Made by a program: the position numbers and the translations under genes. A stretch of 64,000 nucleotides of DNA from Desulfobacteraceae bacterium (lineage in GTDB: Bacteria; Desulfobacterota; Desulfobacteria; Desulfobacterales; SURF-7): the NCBI GenBank assembly GCA_003599865.1, contig QZKS01000082.1, forward strand, positions 47,652 to 111,651. Direction: 5' to 3'. Below the pieces are notes generated by a model. That model made no database searches, was not told where the DNA came from, and saw only the letters and a list, made by a program, of their open reading frames with translations. Every line of letters begins with the position of its first letter. Position 1 is the first letter of the stretch. This document shows, piece after piece, positions 26,955-35,668 of this stretch.

Positions 26955-27446
26955 ATGAGTAAAATCAAAAATGTGCCGAAGCATAATAACTTTTTGCTGA
27001 AAGCGATCCGGGGGACATTGGAACATCGGGCAACATGGATGTATTTATTGTTAAAAGAAGCGGAAAAAAAGGGAATTCAATGGGAAGATATCGGATATCC
27101 GGCAATTAAGGCCTGTGGAAATATGCATGGAAGGGAACTCATCGAGCTGGGCCGGACAGACAGCTTGAAAGGATTGAAAAAAAAATTGTTTACCTTACCG
27201 GCACAGATGGTTTTTGATATGAAAATACTGGAGTCGACAGATCGGAAATTATCGATTGATTTTGGATATTGTCCACTTGTCGCCGCCTGGCAGAAGATCG
27301 GTTGCACGGATGAAGAAATCGCAAGGCTTTGTGATATCGCCATGGAGGGAGACAGGGGAATTGCGGAGAGTTATGGCGGAAAATTGGAGCTTGGGGATAC
27401 AATAGCAAACGGATTTCAAAAATGCCAAATACGGTTTGTAAAATAG
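26955..27446 (+). CDS. L-2-amino-thiazoline-4-carboxylate hydrolase-like protein
   Basis: This 163-residue protein resembles the ATC hydrolase family in its C-terminal pattern CDIAMEGDRGIAESYG followed by LGDTIANGFQKCQIRF, and in FGYCPLVAAWQKIGCTDEEI before it. Family members are annotated by similarity to an enzyme of the D,L-ATC to cysteine pathway, but most homologues in anaerobes are uncharacterised, so the named reaction should not be taken as shown. Cysteine and histidine positions may bind a metal. A GGGAGG site precedes the ATG. It stands alone, divergent from the lipase, and is followed by the REPIN-like element. Confidence 0.72.
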   Translation: MSKIKNVPKHNNFLLKAIRGTLEHRATWMYLLLKEAEKKGIQWEDIGYPAIKACGNMHGRELIELGRTDSLKGLKKKLFTLPAQMVFDMKILESTDRKLSIDFGYCPLVAAWQKIGCTDEEIARLCDIAMEGDRGIAESYGGKLELGDTIANGFQKCQIRFVK

Positions 27447-27470
27447 GTATATCCGGCATAAAAGCGAGCT

Positions 27471-27726
27471 TGGTAGGATGCGCTTTCAAGCGCATCTTTT
27501 TTGAAATATGATGTTTAAATGTAATGACAAATTATCGCAGAGCACACCACCCGGGCGGAACATTCTTTTTCACTGTGGTAACTTACCGCCGGAGAAAAAT
27601 ACTTACGTTTCCGGAAAGCCGAGCTTTTCTTCGTCAAACCATTCGACAGACGCCGGAGAAATATCCGTTTTGAATAGACGCGTTGGTATTGGTTAAGGAA
27701 GATGCGCTTAAAAGCACATCCTACCA
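27471..27726. mobile_element. REPIN-like element: two inverted REP hairpins 200 bp apart
   Basis: A 27-bp unit at 27472-27498 (GGTAGGATGCGCTTTCAAGC and on) returns inverted at 27699-27725 with 25 of 27 bases matching. Each unit has the GTAG start typical of REP sequences followed by a hairpin, GATGCGCT-TTCA-AGCGCATC in the left copy (perfect) and one mismatch in the right copy. The 200 bp between carry no credible gene. The window also has a RayT-type transposase at 53358, the kind of enzyme known to mobilise such elements; that link is inferred. Confidence 0.72.
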
Positions 27727-27775
27727 GGCTTTGCCGGCGATTCCATCATTTATATCAGGCACTGGGCCGGATCAC

Positions 27776-28429
27776 CTATATCTCGATAGATGTGATCCCT
27801 TCCCGGATCGCAAATTTGGTTAAACCGGCAACACTGTCGATATTCAGCTTCTCCATGATCTGCCGCCGCCTGGCTTCCACGGTTTTCACGCTGACATGAA
27901 TCCGGTCTGCGATCTCTTTTGTTTTGTAGCCTTCGGCGATCATTTGCAGAACTTCCCGTTCCCGGTCCGTGAGAATCTCTGTCGCGGAAGTATCGTCTGA
28001 TTTCATCAGCTTCACGAATTCTTTCCGGACGATTTCGGATATTCTGGGACTTAAATAGGTCTGGTTGTTGTATACGGTCTCGATGGCTTTTGCCAATTCA
28101 TCAAAGGCGCAGTTTTTCAGGAGGTATCCGGATGCACCCGCCTGGAGCATGCCTTTTACATAGCTTCTGTCCGAGTACATGGACAAGGCAATGATCTTCA
28201 CATCCGGAAGCTCGGCCAGAATCTGGCGGGTAGCGTCAATGCCGTTTAAATCCGGCATGTTGATATCCATCACAATGACATCCGGTTTGTGCTGTCTTGC
28301 CAGTTTGACGGCAGCACGGCCGTTTTCCGCCTGTTTGATCACCGTAAAGTTCGGCTTTTTTTCCAGGAGAGCGTACAGCCCTTCGCGGGTTATGCTATGG
28401 TCGTCCACCAGGAGAATCTGAATGCTCAT
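27776..28429 (-). CDS. NarL/FixJ-type response regulator
   Basis: This 217-residue two-domain regulator has a receiver domain with the phospho-acceptor aspartate in DVIVMDINMPDLNG near residue 54 and a conserved lysine in GYLLKNCAF. A LuxR-type helix-turn-helix follows near residues 150-205 (LTDREREVLQMIAEGYKTKEIA). It lies 11 bases after the giant sensor kinase gene, which has the HisKA_3-type transmitter that normally pairs with NarL-type regulators, so the two almost certainly form a two-component system. The target genes are not evident. Confidence 0.94.
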   Translation of the reverse strand: MSIQILLVDDHSITREGLYALLEKKPNFTVIKQAENGRAAVKLARQHKPDVIVMDINMPDLNGIDATRQILAELPDVKIIALSMYSDRSYVKGMLQAGASGYLLKNCAFDELAKAIETVYNNQTYLSPRISEIVRKEFVKLMKSDDTSATEILTDREREVLQMIAEGYKTKEIADRIHVSVKTVEARRRQIMEKLNIDSVAGLTKFAIREGITSIEI

Positions 28430-28440
28430 GATGCTGTCCT

Positions 28441-31400
28441 TTATTTTTCCATGTCATTGGATTTCATGGGAAGCGTCATTGTTATTCTGGTTCCATGACC
28501 GGGTTTTGAAGAAATGTCAAGAACCCCTCCTTGATATTTCAGCCGTTCCTGGATGGAAAACAGCCCGAACCCGCCGCCTTTTCTGATCATATACCCGGCT
28601 TTTGACATTTCAAATCCAATACCGTCATCCTCGATGGCAACACGGACATTTTCCAGCTGGGCCTGGATGGAAACCCAGGCATGATGTGCCTGGGCATGTT
28701 TGACAATATTAAACAGCAGTTCCCGTGTTGCCTGGAAGATAAGGATGCGGATATCCTCTCCAAGGGGTTTGGGTTTGTGGTCATCTGAAAAGCTGATTTG
28801 TATGCCGTGCTGTTCATTCATCTGGTAGACCAGCCACTCGATCGCTGCTTCCAGGCCCAGGTCATACAGAACCGGCGGGCTCAACTCAAATGTCAGGGAC
28901 TGCGTGTCCGAAATGGACTGGTCGATCTGATCATGGATTGTCTGAAGGATTTTTGCTGCACTTTTCTCTCCTTTGGCTTCCTGAAGAAGACCCAGTTGAA
29001 TCCGGACGTTTGCCAGGGCATGTCCGATACGATCATGAAGATCAACAGCAATGCGTCTTCTTTCCCTCTCTTCCGTCAAAAGCAGTTCAGAGGAAAGGGA
29101 TCTGAGTTTTTCCGATACGGTTCTCAAATCTCTTTCCTTCTGGATCACATGGGCATAAAGTTTTGCATTTTCAAAGGAGATGGCAGCCTGGGAAGCAATG
29201 AGCTGAAGGGTCTCGATCCGGTCCGGTGTAAAGGCGCCGATGGCAATATCGTTTTCCAGATACAGAATCGCGATCAGTTCTGATTGCCGGAGAATGGGAA
29301 GGCACAACACAGATTTCGGTCCGGCTTGAATCATATACGGATCCGTCGCAAAATCACCTTGCCGGGCCGCATCATCCATTACCAGGGTTTTCCCGGTACG
29401 CTGGACATAGTTGATTGCCGACAGCAGCATGTCCGTCCGGTTCTCAACAGGGCTGCTTTGAAGCGTCACCCGGATGGGGTTGCCGATATGACCGGCAGCT
29501 TTGATCTCCAGTTGGTTATCGGTTTTCAGAAGAAAGAAACCTTTTCTGGCGCCGGCATTGCGAATGACGATCTGCATCAGTTTCTGCAGCAGGTTATCCA
29601 GAACAATTTCCGTTGAAATGGCTTGAAGCGAATGAACGACATCCGTGTAATCAATGCGGTTTGGAATCGGAGGATGGACAGATGGTCCGGTTATCCGGGC
29701 GGTCATGGACGGATACTGTTTGGAAAGCATCTTTATTTTTGCATCTGCTCCCCATCTTCGGTAGGCATCGGCGGCTTCTGCTAAAAATGTTTTTCCAACC
29801 TTTTCAAATCCCTGGGCCAGAAACAATTTTGCAGCCAGTTCATTTGCAATGGCTTCCATATGGATAAAGCCATTCTGCCGGGCGGACTGGATCGCTTTTT
29901 GAAAAAATGCGGCTGCGGCTGCATTTTTGCCCTGGACCCTGGCTGTTTCCGCTTTTATGAGAAACAGTTTATGCTCAAAATTGTCCGGACATGCCCTGGC
30001 CATTCCGGCAATGGCTTTTTCATTGCGTTTCAACAGCCGCCATGTTTTTAGTTTTTGCAGGAAACCTTTATGATGGTTCTTTGCCAGCAATATCAGGCTA
30101 TGAAAAAAATAATACTCTGTAATGATAATAGTTCCAAGGTGATACTGGAGAAGGCCTTCACACAGCATTGCCGGCCGGAGCGCCTCATCCATATCTCCCA
30201 TGATATAGAGCAGTCTCATTTTCAGAAGGTAGTGGCGCAGAAGTATGATATGAATATTTTCTCCGATGATTTTCCGGACATGGTTTTCTTCGCTGAAATC
30301 ATGATCGTCAAGGCTGAACTCATTTTGTGTATGCCCTTTCAGGCATTGGATCACCTGTTTCAGGGAGATCAGATAATTCAGAGCTGCAGAATCTTTTGTG
30401 CCGGCAATATAATCATAATAGGATTCGCATTCCGAATAAATTTCAGCAAGGGGCGTACCCTGGGCAAAAAGAAATATGAGAATCGACTGTATATGATAAA
30501 CAGCCCAATTACAGTCTCCTGTTTCCAGTGCATTGGCAAGACCGTTTCGATTGCTTTTGATGGCAATGTGAATCGGATGCTGCCAGGGACAGATTCCCAT
30601 TCCATAGTAGAGAAAAATTTTGGAATTGGTTTCAGCACGGCCAAACTTTTCCTGGATCTGAAGACCGAGATTGCCGAACCGGTTCCCCCTTTCATATTGT
30701 TTGAAAATCGCGCAGAGGATGGCCCCGTAAATCATATACCCGATGGATGAGGCATGGGTATTTCCGTATTTCATGGTCCGATCGATAATCTGCAGAGCAA
30801 CAATTACAATCAGATATGGATTACACAGGTAGGCGGAAAAGGAGATGTTCATCAGCAGTGTCATGATCAGTTTTTGTCTCGGATCGGTTGCCTCCGGCAG
30901 ATTGACGAGTTTTGGAATTCTGCGCCATTGCATTTTTATTCTGGCCATGAACAGCGGCAGCAGGACAGAGGCCATGCCTCCCGGTTCGGAAATGTTCACC
31001 CCGATGGAGCGAAGACCATCCAGACCAATTTTGACGGCTTCCTGATGGCGGGCCTGGCCGGCAAACATGATCATTTTGATATTAAAGGCATATGCCTTAT
31101 CCAGGCTGGAATGGGCGCCTCCGGTGATTGTGATGAAGCTGTTGTTTGCCGCTTCGAAGTCCTGGTTCAGGTATTCACATTCCATTTTTTCAAAAAAAAG
31201 ATCCAGTGAAAGCTGATAATGGTCAATCCAGCTCGTTTTCGGCAGCAGGGAGACACCGGTAATCAGATAGCTCAAGGCAAGAGGATAGGCAGTTGATTCT
31301 TTGGCCTTCCTGCCGGCTGTCAGGTTCAGTTCCGCCAGCTCAATCTGTTGGCGTGTTGTTGCGATCATATCAACACCATAATTCAACTGATTGACAAGGT

Positions 31401-33639
31401 TAAAGATGTTGTATTGAAAGTGTTCTTTTTTCATATGGTTCAGCATCAGTTTGCCGATATGAAAATGCACGGTTTTCCTTTGTTCTATCGGAACCAGTGA
31501 ATAAACTGCCTGGCGTACGCGGTCGTGGAGGAATTCGAAAAAAAAGGAGTTTTCCGGATGGCTGTCCGACGGGTCCGGCTGACCGGCAACCGGTTTTCTG
31601 GAGGCCAGAATTTCATTCAGGAACCGGTTGGACTCTCCTTTTGCCAGAATGAAACCTGCCTTGACCGATGCCAACAGCAAGGATGCGGTTTCAACAATAT
31701 GGATTTCGCTTACGGCAGCCAGTATCTGAAAATCAAATCGGTTGCCGATGCAGGCGGCAAGCTTCATCATCTCCTGGGTGCCGGCGGGCAGTTTCTGGAT
31801 TTCATCCAGCATGATGGCGACCACATTGTCGGTGATGTTTTCGGATTGGATCGCTTGCTCATCCCATCGCCACATGCCGGAAGTATAATCAAGGCAGAGC
31901 AGTTTTTTGGAAGACAATGCCTGGATGAACTGTCCGATAAAAAAGGGATTCCCGCCTGTCTTCCGGTTGATGATTGCTGCCAGCGGATTGATGTTTTCAA
32001 CATTTTTGGAAAGGGATGTAATGATAATCTGCCGGACATGCTCTTCTTCAATTCCTTCCAGGTTCATCATGGTGACGGGGAAGTTGTTTTTCAGAATGGA
32101 AAGAAAGGCCAGGGACAGGTTTTTATTTTTGGCCAATTCATTGTTGCGAAATGCGCCGATAAAAAAACAATGATGGATGGCGGAAGTGGACAGAATACGT
32201 TCGATCAGTTTCAAACTGGCTGAATCGATCCAATGGATATCATCCAGAAAAATGACCAGGGGATGTTCTTTCTGGGCAAATGCCTGGATAAATCTCTCAA
32301 ACATCTGGTGAAATCGGTTTTGCGCATCCGGCGGCGACATTTCCGGTGCAGGGGGCTGGGGGCCGATGATCAGTTCGATTTCCGGGATGACGTTGATCAT
32401 GATCTGCCCGTGGCTGCCAAGTGCTTCACGCAATTTGATTTCCCAGGATTGAATGCGGTTTGCGCTTTCGGTCAGAATCTGCCGGATGACTTCCTGAAAG
32501 GCCTGAATAATCGCGCTGTATGGAAAATTTTTTTGAAACGGATCATATTTTCCAATTCCGAAATATCCGGTTGCTTCCGCAATCTGTTTGTCCATTTCAT
32601 GAACGAGCCTTGATTTTCCGATCCCCGGGAAACCGCTTATCAGAAGCAGTTCTGCGCTGCCGTTTCGAATCCGTTCAAAGATTTCCATCATCTGTGAAAA
32701 TTCATTTTCCCTTCCGAACAGCTTTTGTGAAATATGAATCTGTTCCGGCAGATCCTCACTTCCCAGCGCAAATGAAGATATGCTTCCGGTGTTTTGGTAT
32801 TGCATACGGCATTGATGGATATCCGCCAGAATACCGTAGGTGCTCTGATACCGGTCATCCGGAATTTTTGCCAGCAATTTCATAGTGATATTGGACAAGA
32901 TGCCGGGGATATCGACCCATATTTTGGAAGGGGGAACAGGATGCCGTGCCAGATGGGAGTGAATGATTTCAGAGGGGTCTTCAGAATCAAATGGAAGCTT
33001 CCCGGTGAGAAGTTCATAGAAAATGATTCCCAGCGAATAAAAATCGGTACGATAATCGACCGGACAATTCAACCTGCCGGTCTGTTCCGGAGAAATATAG
33101 GACAATCCGGAACATGCGGTTGCTGTTTCGAAAGGCGTATCCTGGTGAAGGATATTGTCCGGATAAAGATTGTTGAATAAAATGCTCGATACATCCAGCC
33201 TCAGGCTGCGACCGGCCGGATTGTAAAAGATCATGGAAGGAGACAGCGCTTTAATCGGAATCGCAAGCTGATGAATGCTTTTGACGGCGGTTGCCAATTG
33301 GTTTGCGATGTGAAGGAAATCTGAAATTTGAAATCGCTGTCCGTTCTGACAGGCTTGAAGTGTTTCTTCCCTTGCTTTTTCATAAATGATAATCATGTTC
33401 TTTGGAGACGATGTTTCATTTTTCAGATCCAGAAGTTTTGTAACAAATTCCGGAGAGACGGTTTTTAGATGCTTGTAGTTCTGAATGATCTGTTCATGGA
33501 TGGATGGAGATATTTCATTTGCATAGATGTGCCGGATGTAAACAGGGCGGGAATCTTGAATACGAATTCCGGTGAATAAGGCACTGACGGAGTCCCGGCA
33601 GCATTTTTTTAAACCTGCATATCCATCCGGTTCCAGCAT
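28441..33639 (-). CDS. Giant hybrid sensor: pseudokinase, AAA ATPase, helical repeat, GAF, histidine kinase
   Basis: This protein of about 1732 residues is cytoplasmic. Residues ~1-270 are a Ser/Thr kinase-like fold that lacks the catalytic residues: the HRD loop reads ALSPSMIFYN and the DFG site LDVSS. The SPEQTGRLNCPVDYRTDFYSLG segment is kept. Near 333 is a Walker A (GFPGIGKSRL) and near 463 a Walker B (VIFLDDIHWID) of an orc1/AAA-type ATPase. A long helical region runs to ~1290, then a GAF domain, then a HisKA_3 transmitter with VDLHDRIGHALANV near 1530 and a HATPase with DDGIGFEM and GGFGLFSIQERL. Proteins of this architecture sense unknown ligands. The start at 33639 was preferred over 33738, which would add an unrelated basic stretch. 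Confidence 0.9.
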   Translation of the reverse strand: MLEPDGYAGLKKCCRDSVSALFTGIRIQDSRPVYIRHIYANEISPSIHEQIIQNYKHLKTVSPEFVTKLLDLKNETSSPKNMIIIYEKAREETLQACQNGQRFQISDFLHIANQLATAVKSIHQLAIPIKALSPSMIFYNPAGRSLRLDVSSILFNNLYPDNILHQDTPFETATACSGLSYISPEQTGRLNCPVDYRTDFYSLGIIFYELLTGKLPFDSEDPSEIIHSHLARHPVPPSKIWVDIPGILSNITMKLLAKIPDDRYQSTYGILADIHQCRMQYQNTGSISSFALGSEDLPEQIHISQKLFGRENEFSQMMEIFERIRNGSAELLLISGFPGIGKSRLVHEMDKQIAEATGYFGIGKYDPFQKNFPYSAIIQAFQEVIRQILTESANRIQSWEIKLREALGSHGQIMINVIPEIELIIGPQPPAPEMSPPDAQNRFHQMFERFIQAFAQKEHPLVIFLDDIHWIDSASLKLIERILSTSAIHHCFFIGAFRNNELAKNKNLSLAFLSILKNNFPVTMMNLEGIEEEHVRQIIITSLSKNVENINPLAAIINRKTGGNPFFIGQFIQALSSKKLLCLDYTSGMWRWDEQAIQSENITDNVVAIMLDEIQKLPAGTQEMMKLAACIGNRFDFQILAAVSEIHIVETASLLLASVKAGFILAKGESNRFLNEILASRKPVAGQPDPSDSHPENSFFFEFLHDRVRQAVYSLVPIEQRKTVHFHIGKLMLNHMKKEHFQYNIFNLVNQLNYGVDMIATTRQQIELAELNLTAGRKAKESTAYPLALSYLITGVSLLPKTSWIDHYQLSLDLFFEKMECEYLNQDFEAANNSFITITGGAHSSLDKAYAFNIKMIMFAGQARHQEAVKIGLDGLRSIGVNISEPGGMASVLLPLFMARIKMQWRRIPKLVNLPEATDPRQKLIMTLLMNISFSAYLCNPYLIVIVALQIIDRTMKYGNTHASSIGYMIYGAILCAIFKQYERGNRFGNLGLQIQEKFGRAETNSKIFLYYGMGICPWQHPIHIAIKSNRNGLANALETGDCNWAVYHIQSILIFLFAQGTPLAEIYSECESYYDYIAGTKDSAALNYLISLKQVIQCLKGHTQNEFSLDDHDFSEENHVRKIIGENIHIILLRHYLLKMRLLYIMGDMDEALRPAMLCEGLLQYHLGTIIITEYYFFHSLILLAKNHHKGFLQKLKTWRLLKRNEKAIAGMARACPDNFEHKLFLIKAETARVQGKNAAAAAFFQKAIQSARQNGFIHMEAIANELAAKLFLAQGFEKVGKTFLAEAADAYRRWGADAKIKMLSKQYPSMTARITGPSVHPPIPNRIDYTDVVHSLQAISTEIVLDNLLQKLMQIVIRNAGARKGFFLLKTDNQLEIKAAGHIGNPIRVTLQSSPVENRTDMLLSAINYVQRTGKTLVMDDAARQGDFATDPYMIQAGPKSVLCLPILRQSELIAILYLENDIAIGAFTPDRIETLQLIASQAAISFENAKLYAHVIQKERDLRTVSEKLRSLSSELLLTEERERRRIAVDLHDRIGHALANVRIQLGLLQEAKGEKSAAKILQTIHDQIDQSISDTQSLTFELSPPVLYDLGLEAAIEWLVYQMNEQHGIQISFSDDHKPKPLGEDIRILIFQATRELLFNIVKHAQAHHAWVSIQAQLENVRVAIEDDGIGFEMSKAGYMIRKGGGFGLFSIQERLKYQGGVLDISSKPGHGTRITMTLPMKSNDMEK

Positions 33640-34031
33640 ATTCCCGCCTGAAATAAGGGTGTATTTACGTCGGAAAGGTGGTTGGCGTTTTTTCCATTGT
33701 ATGCGGAAAGTCTTAGAAAATCCGGTTGAATTTGGCAATGGTTATTTGTTGTAAATTTTCGGATACATATAAGGTATTGTATCGATAACTGGTTTCCCTT
33801 GCCTATACCGGGACGGATATGGTATGTCACAATAGATGTGAATCCATCCCCCTGAACGTGAAATCCGTTTGCCGTAAAATGAAAATCCGGGATCAGGGAA
33901 AACGCTGTCTGGAAACAATATTGTTTGGTACGGTTTTTGATATGAATTTTCATTGACTGAAAAAAATGATTTTCATTCATCGGAATCTCCATATCAGACA
34001 GAATCATCTACTACAAAAAAGGGATAACAGT
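33640..34031. other. 392-bp divergent intergenic region
   Basis: The stretch separates the giant sensor gene from the glutaredoxin-like gene and should hold both promoters. An open frame on the minus strand (33609-34007) runs into the sensor start in another frame, has no recognisable domain and no good ribosome site, so I do not count it. No repeat or RNA structure stands out. Confidence 0.5.
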
Positions 34032-34292
34032 ATGGACAGGGATGTAAAAGTTTATTCTCTCAGCACATGCAGCCACTGCAAATCAACCAAAAAACTGCTG
34101 AACGAATGCCGTATCCAGTATGACTATATTGATGTGGACACGCTTGTGGGGGAAGAACGGAAGGCCATCATTGAAGATGTGAAAAAAGTGAATGCAAGGT
34201 GTTCTTTTCCCACCATCATCATCGGTGAGAAGGTGATCGTCGGCTATAAGGAAAAAGAGATCAGGGAGGCACTGGGTATTCATGAAGGTTGA
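34032..34292 (+). CDS. Glutaredoxin-like protein
   Basis: This 86-residue protein has a thioredoxin fold with the active site STCSHCKSTKKLL (CSHC near residue 12), the cis-proline in SFPTIIIGEKVIVGY, and a C-terminal REALGIHEG. Short length and motif place it with bacterial glutaredoxins that reduce small disulfides. Its last 11 bases overlap the start of the next gene, which encodes an FTR-type Fe-S protein, so the two are translationally coupled and probably exchange electrons. The start at 34032 gives the normal family N-terminus; the upstream ATG at 33966 is unlikely. Confidence 0.88.
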   Translation: MDRDVKVYSLSTCSHCKSTKKLLNECRIQYDYIDVDTLVGEERKAIIEDVKKVNARCSFPTIIIGEKVIVGYKEKEIREALGIHEG

Positions 34293-34614
34293 CGCATTAT
34301 TTGACATGCTGAAAAAAAGCCAGGAACCAAAAGGCTATTATTTCAGTAACGACCGGGAAAGGGTTATGGATCTGCTCGAAGCGCTTATCAAGAATAAGGA
34401 TCGCTATGGTTATATGGCTTGCCCATGCCGGCTGGCATGCGGAGATCGTGACCTTGATAAGGATATTATCTGCCCGTGTGTCTACCGGGAGCCGGATGTA
34501 CGGGAGTTTGGCAGTTGCTATTGCAACCTTTATGTTTCAAAGGAATGGAATAACAATGAAATCAGCCATGAATATGTGCCGGAGAGGCGCCCCCCTGAAA
34601 AAATAATGTTCTGA
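34282..34614 (+). CDS. Ferredoxin-thioredoxin reductase catalytic-type protein
   Basis: This 110-residue protein has the complete cysteine signature of the FTR beta subunit: ACPCRLACGD, then IICPCVYREPD, then SCYCNLYVSKEW. In plants and cyanobacteria this protein carries a 4Fe-4S cluster and a redox disulfide that pass electrons from ferredoxin to thioredoxin. No variable (alpha) subunit is present, as in other anaerobes, so it likely works alone. Its start overlaps the glutaredoxin-like gene by 11 bases, which points to that protein as its partner: ferredoxin to FTR-like protein to glutaredoxin. The partner assignment is inferred. Confidence 0.9.
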   Translation: MKVDALFDMLKKSQEPKGYYFSNDRERVMDLLEALIKNKDRYGYMACPCRLACGDRDLDKDIICPCVYREPDVREFGSCYCNLYVSKEWNNNEISHEYVPERRPPEKIMF

Positions 34615-34628
34615 AGGGTGAACATTCC

Positions 34629-35207
34629 GTGACCATTCCGAATATTATTGCCCTGGCTGTTGCTCTTGCCATGGATGCATTTGCCGTTTCCATTGCCGCA
34701 GGGGTTGCCCTGAAGACGGTCAGTGCCCGCCAGTTTTTCCGGTTATCGTGGCATTTTGGCCTGTTTCAGGCCGTGATGCCGATTATCGGATGGAGCGCGG
34801 GGCTGTCCTTCAGAACCATGATTCAGGCATTTGACCATTGGGTTGCTTTCGGCCTTCTGCTGTTTGTCGGCGGCAACATGCTCCGGTCTGCTCTCGGGAA
34901 ACAGGATGAGGGGAACACCTGCAAGGACCCGACCCGCGGCTCCAGCCTGGTTCTCCTGTCGGTTGCCACCAGCATTGATGCCCTGGCTGTTGGACTGAGC
35001 ATGGCCCTTCTGAATGTTTCCATATGGTTTCCGGCATTCATTATCGGGATCGTGGCGGCCCTGTTTACGGCCTTTGGATTGTTTCTGGGAGGAAGGGCCT
35101 GCCGTTTCATGATCCTTCAAAAATACGCCGAAGGTCTGGGCGCGATGGTGCTGATCGGCATTGGTGTGAATATTCTGTATGAACACGATGCATTGTTTTT
35201 CTGGTGA
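34629..35207 (+). CDS. mntP: Manganese efflux pump MntP-like
   Basis: This 192-residue protein has six membrane helices in two repeats. Each repeat carries the acidic motif of the family: VALAMDAFAVSIAAG near residue 12 and VATSIDALAVGLSMAL near 116. The family (DUF204) exports Mn(II). The start is a GTG 14 bases after the FTR-like gene, so it sits in the same operon as the thiol proteins, which may link manganese or oxidative stress control. No yybP-ykoY riboswitch is visible, which agrees with its internal operon position. Confidence 0.93.
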   Translation: MTIPNIIALAVALAMDAFAVSIAAGVALKTVSARQFFRLSWHFGLFQAVMPIIGWSAGLSFRTMIQAFDHWVAFGLLLFVGGNMLRSALGKQDEGNTCKDPTRGSSLVLLSVATSIDALAVGLSMALLNVSIWFPAFIIGIVAALFTAFGLFLGGRACRFMILQKYAEGLGAMVLIGIGVNILYEHDALFFW

Positions 35208-35320
35208 ACGAATCCAAAGGAATGATCCGGCAGATACGCAGATGACCGCCGGATGGATGTGCTCTTATTATCGCTTGAAATGGAACGATAATCGTTGCAT
35301 AATCCGGCAAGCTGCATGGA

Positions 35321-35340
35321 TAAGACAATAGAATGTCTTA
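35321..35340. promoter_or_regulatory. Inverted repeat before the zinc-ribbon/citrate synthase genes
   Basis: TAAGACA (35321-35327) and TGTCTTA (35334-35340) form a perfect 7-bp inverted repeat with a 6-bp centre, and the sequence TAGAAT, a fair -10 box, spans the centre. It lies 85 bp before the first ATG of the operon. It may be an operator. Confidence 0.4.
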
Positions 35341-35424
35341 TATTGAAACATGAGACACCTGTCCGATGGGACAATTTTCATTCATCACCATATTCATAGC
35401 AAAAAAATACAATTCGGAGGAAAT

Positions 35425-35634
35425 ATGACAAAAAAGATCAAGCAGGTATGTAAATGTGAAAACTGCGGGAACGAAGCGGAAATGGATCTGACCTGTTCGC
35501 TGGAAGAATACGAGGCCGCCCGTCAGGACACCGCGAAAGAAGGTCACCGGCACAAGGGTAAAAAGCATCAGGTAAAGGCAACCGGGACATGCACAAGCTG
35601 TGGGAATGAAGCTGATATGTGGATTGATATTTAG
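35425..35634 (+). CDS. Small protein with two CxxC zinc-ribbon halves
   Basis: This 69-residue protein has two near-identical cysteine knuckles, CKCENCGNEAEMDL near residue 9 and CTSCGNEADMWI near the end, that could hold one zinc ion between them. The middle is basic and histidine-rich (KEGHRHKGKKHQVK). A perfect GGAGGA site precedes the ATG at 35425. It lies 34 bases before the citrate synthase gene and probably shares its transcript. The function is unknown. Confidence 0.78.
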   Translation: MTKKIKQVCKCENCGNEAEMDLTCSLEEYEAARQDTAKEGHRHKGKKHQVKATGTCTSCGNEADMWIDI

Positions 35635-35668
35635 ACAGGAAACCCAATCATTCGACAAGGAGTTTTTT

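Noticed and set aside
27190..27899. Short frames beginning MRLKAHPT on both sides of the REPIN-like element
   Set aside because: They arise from the REP hairpin sequence itself (27472-27498 and 27699-27725) and overlap real genes in other frames.
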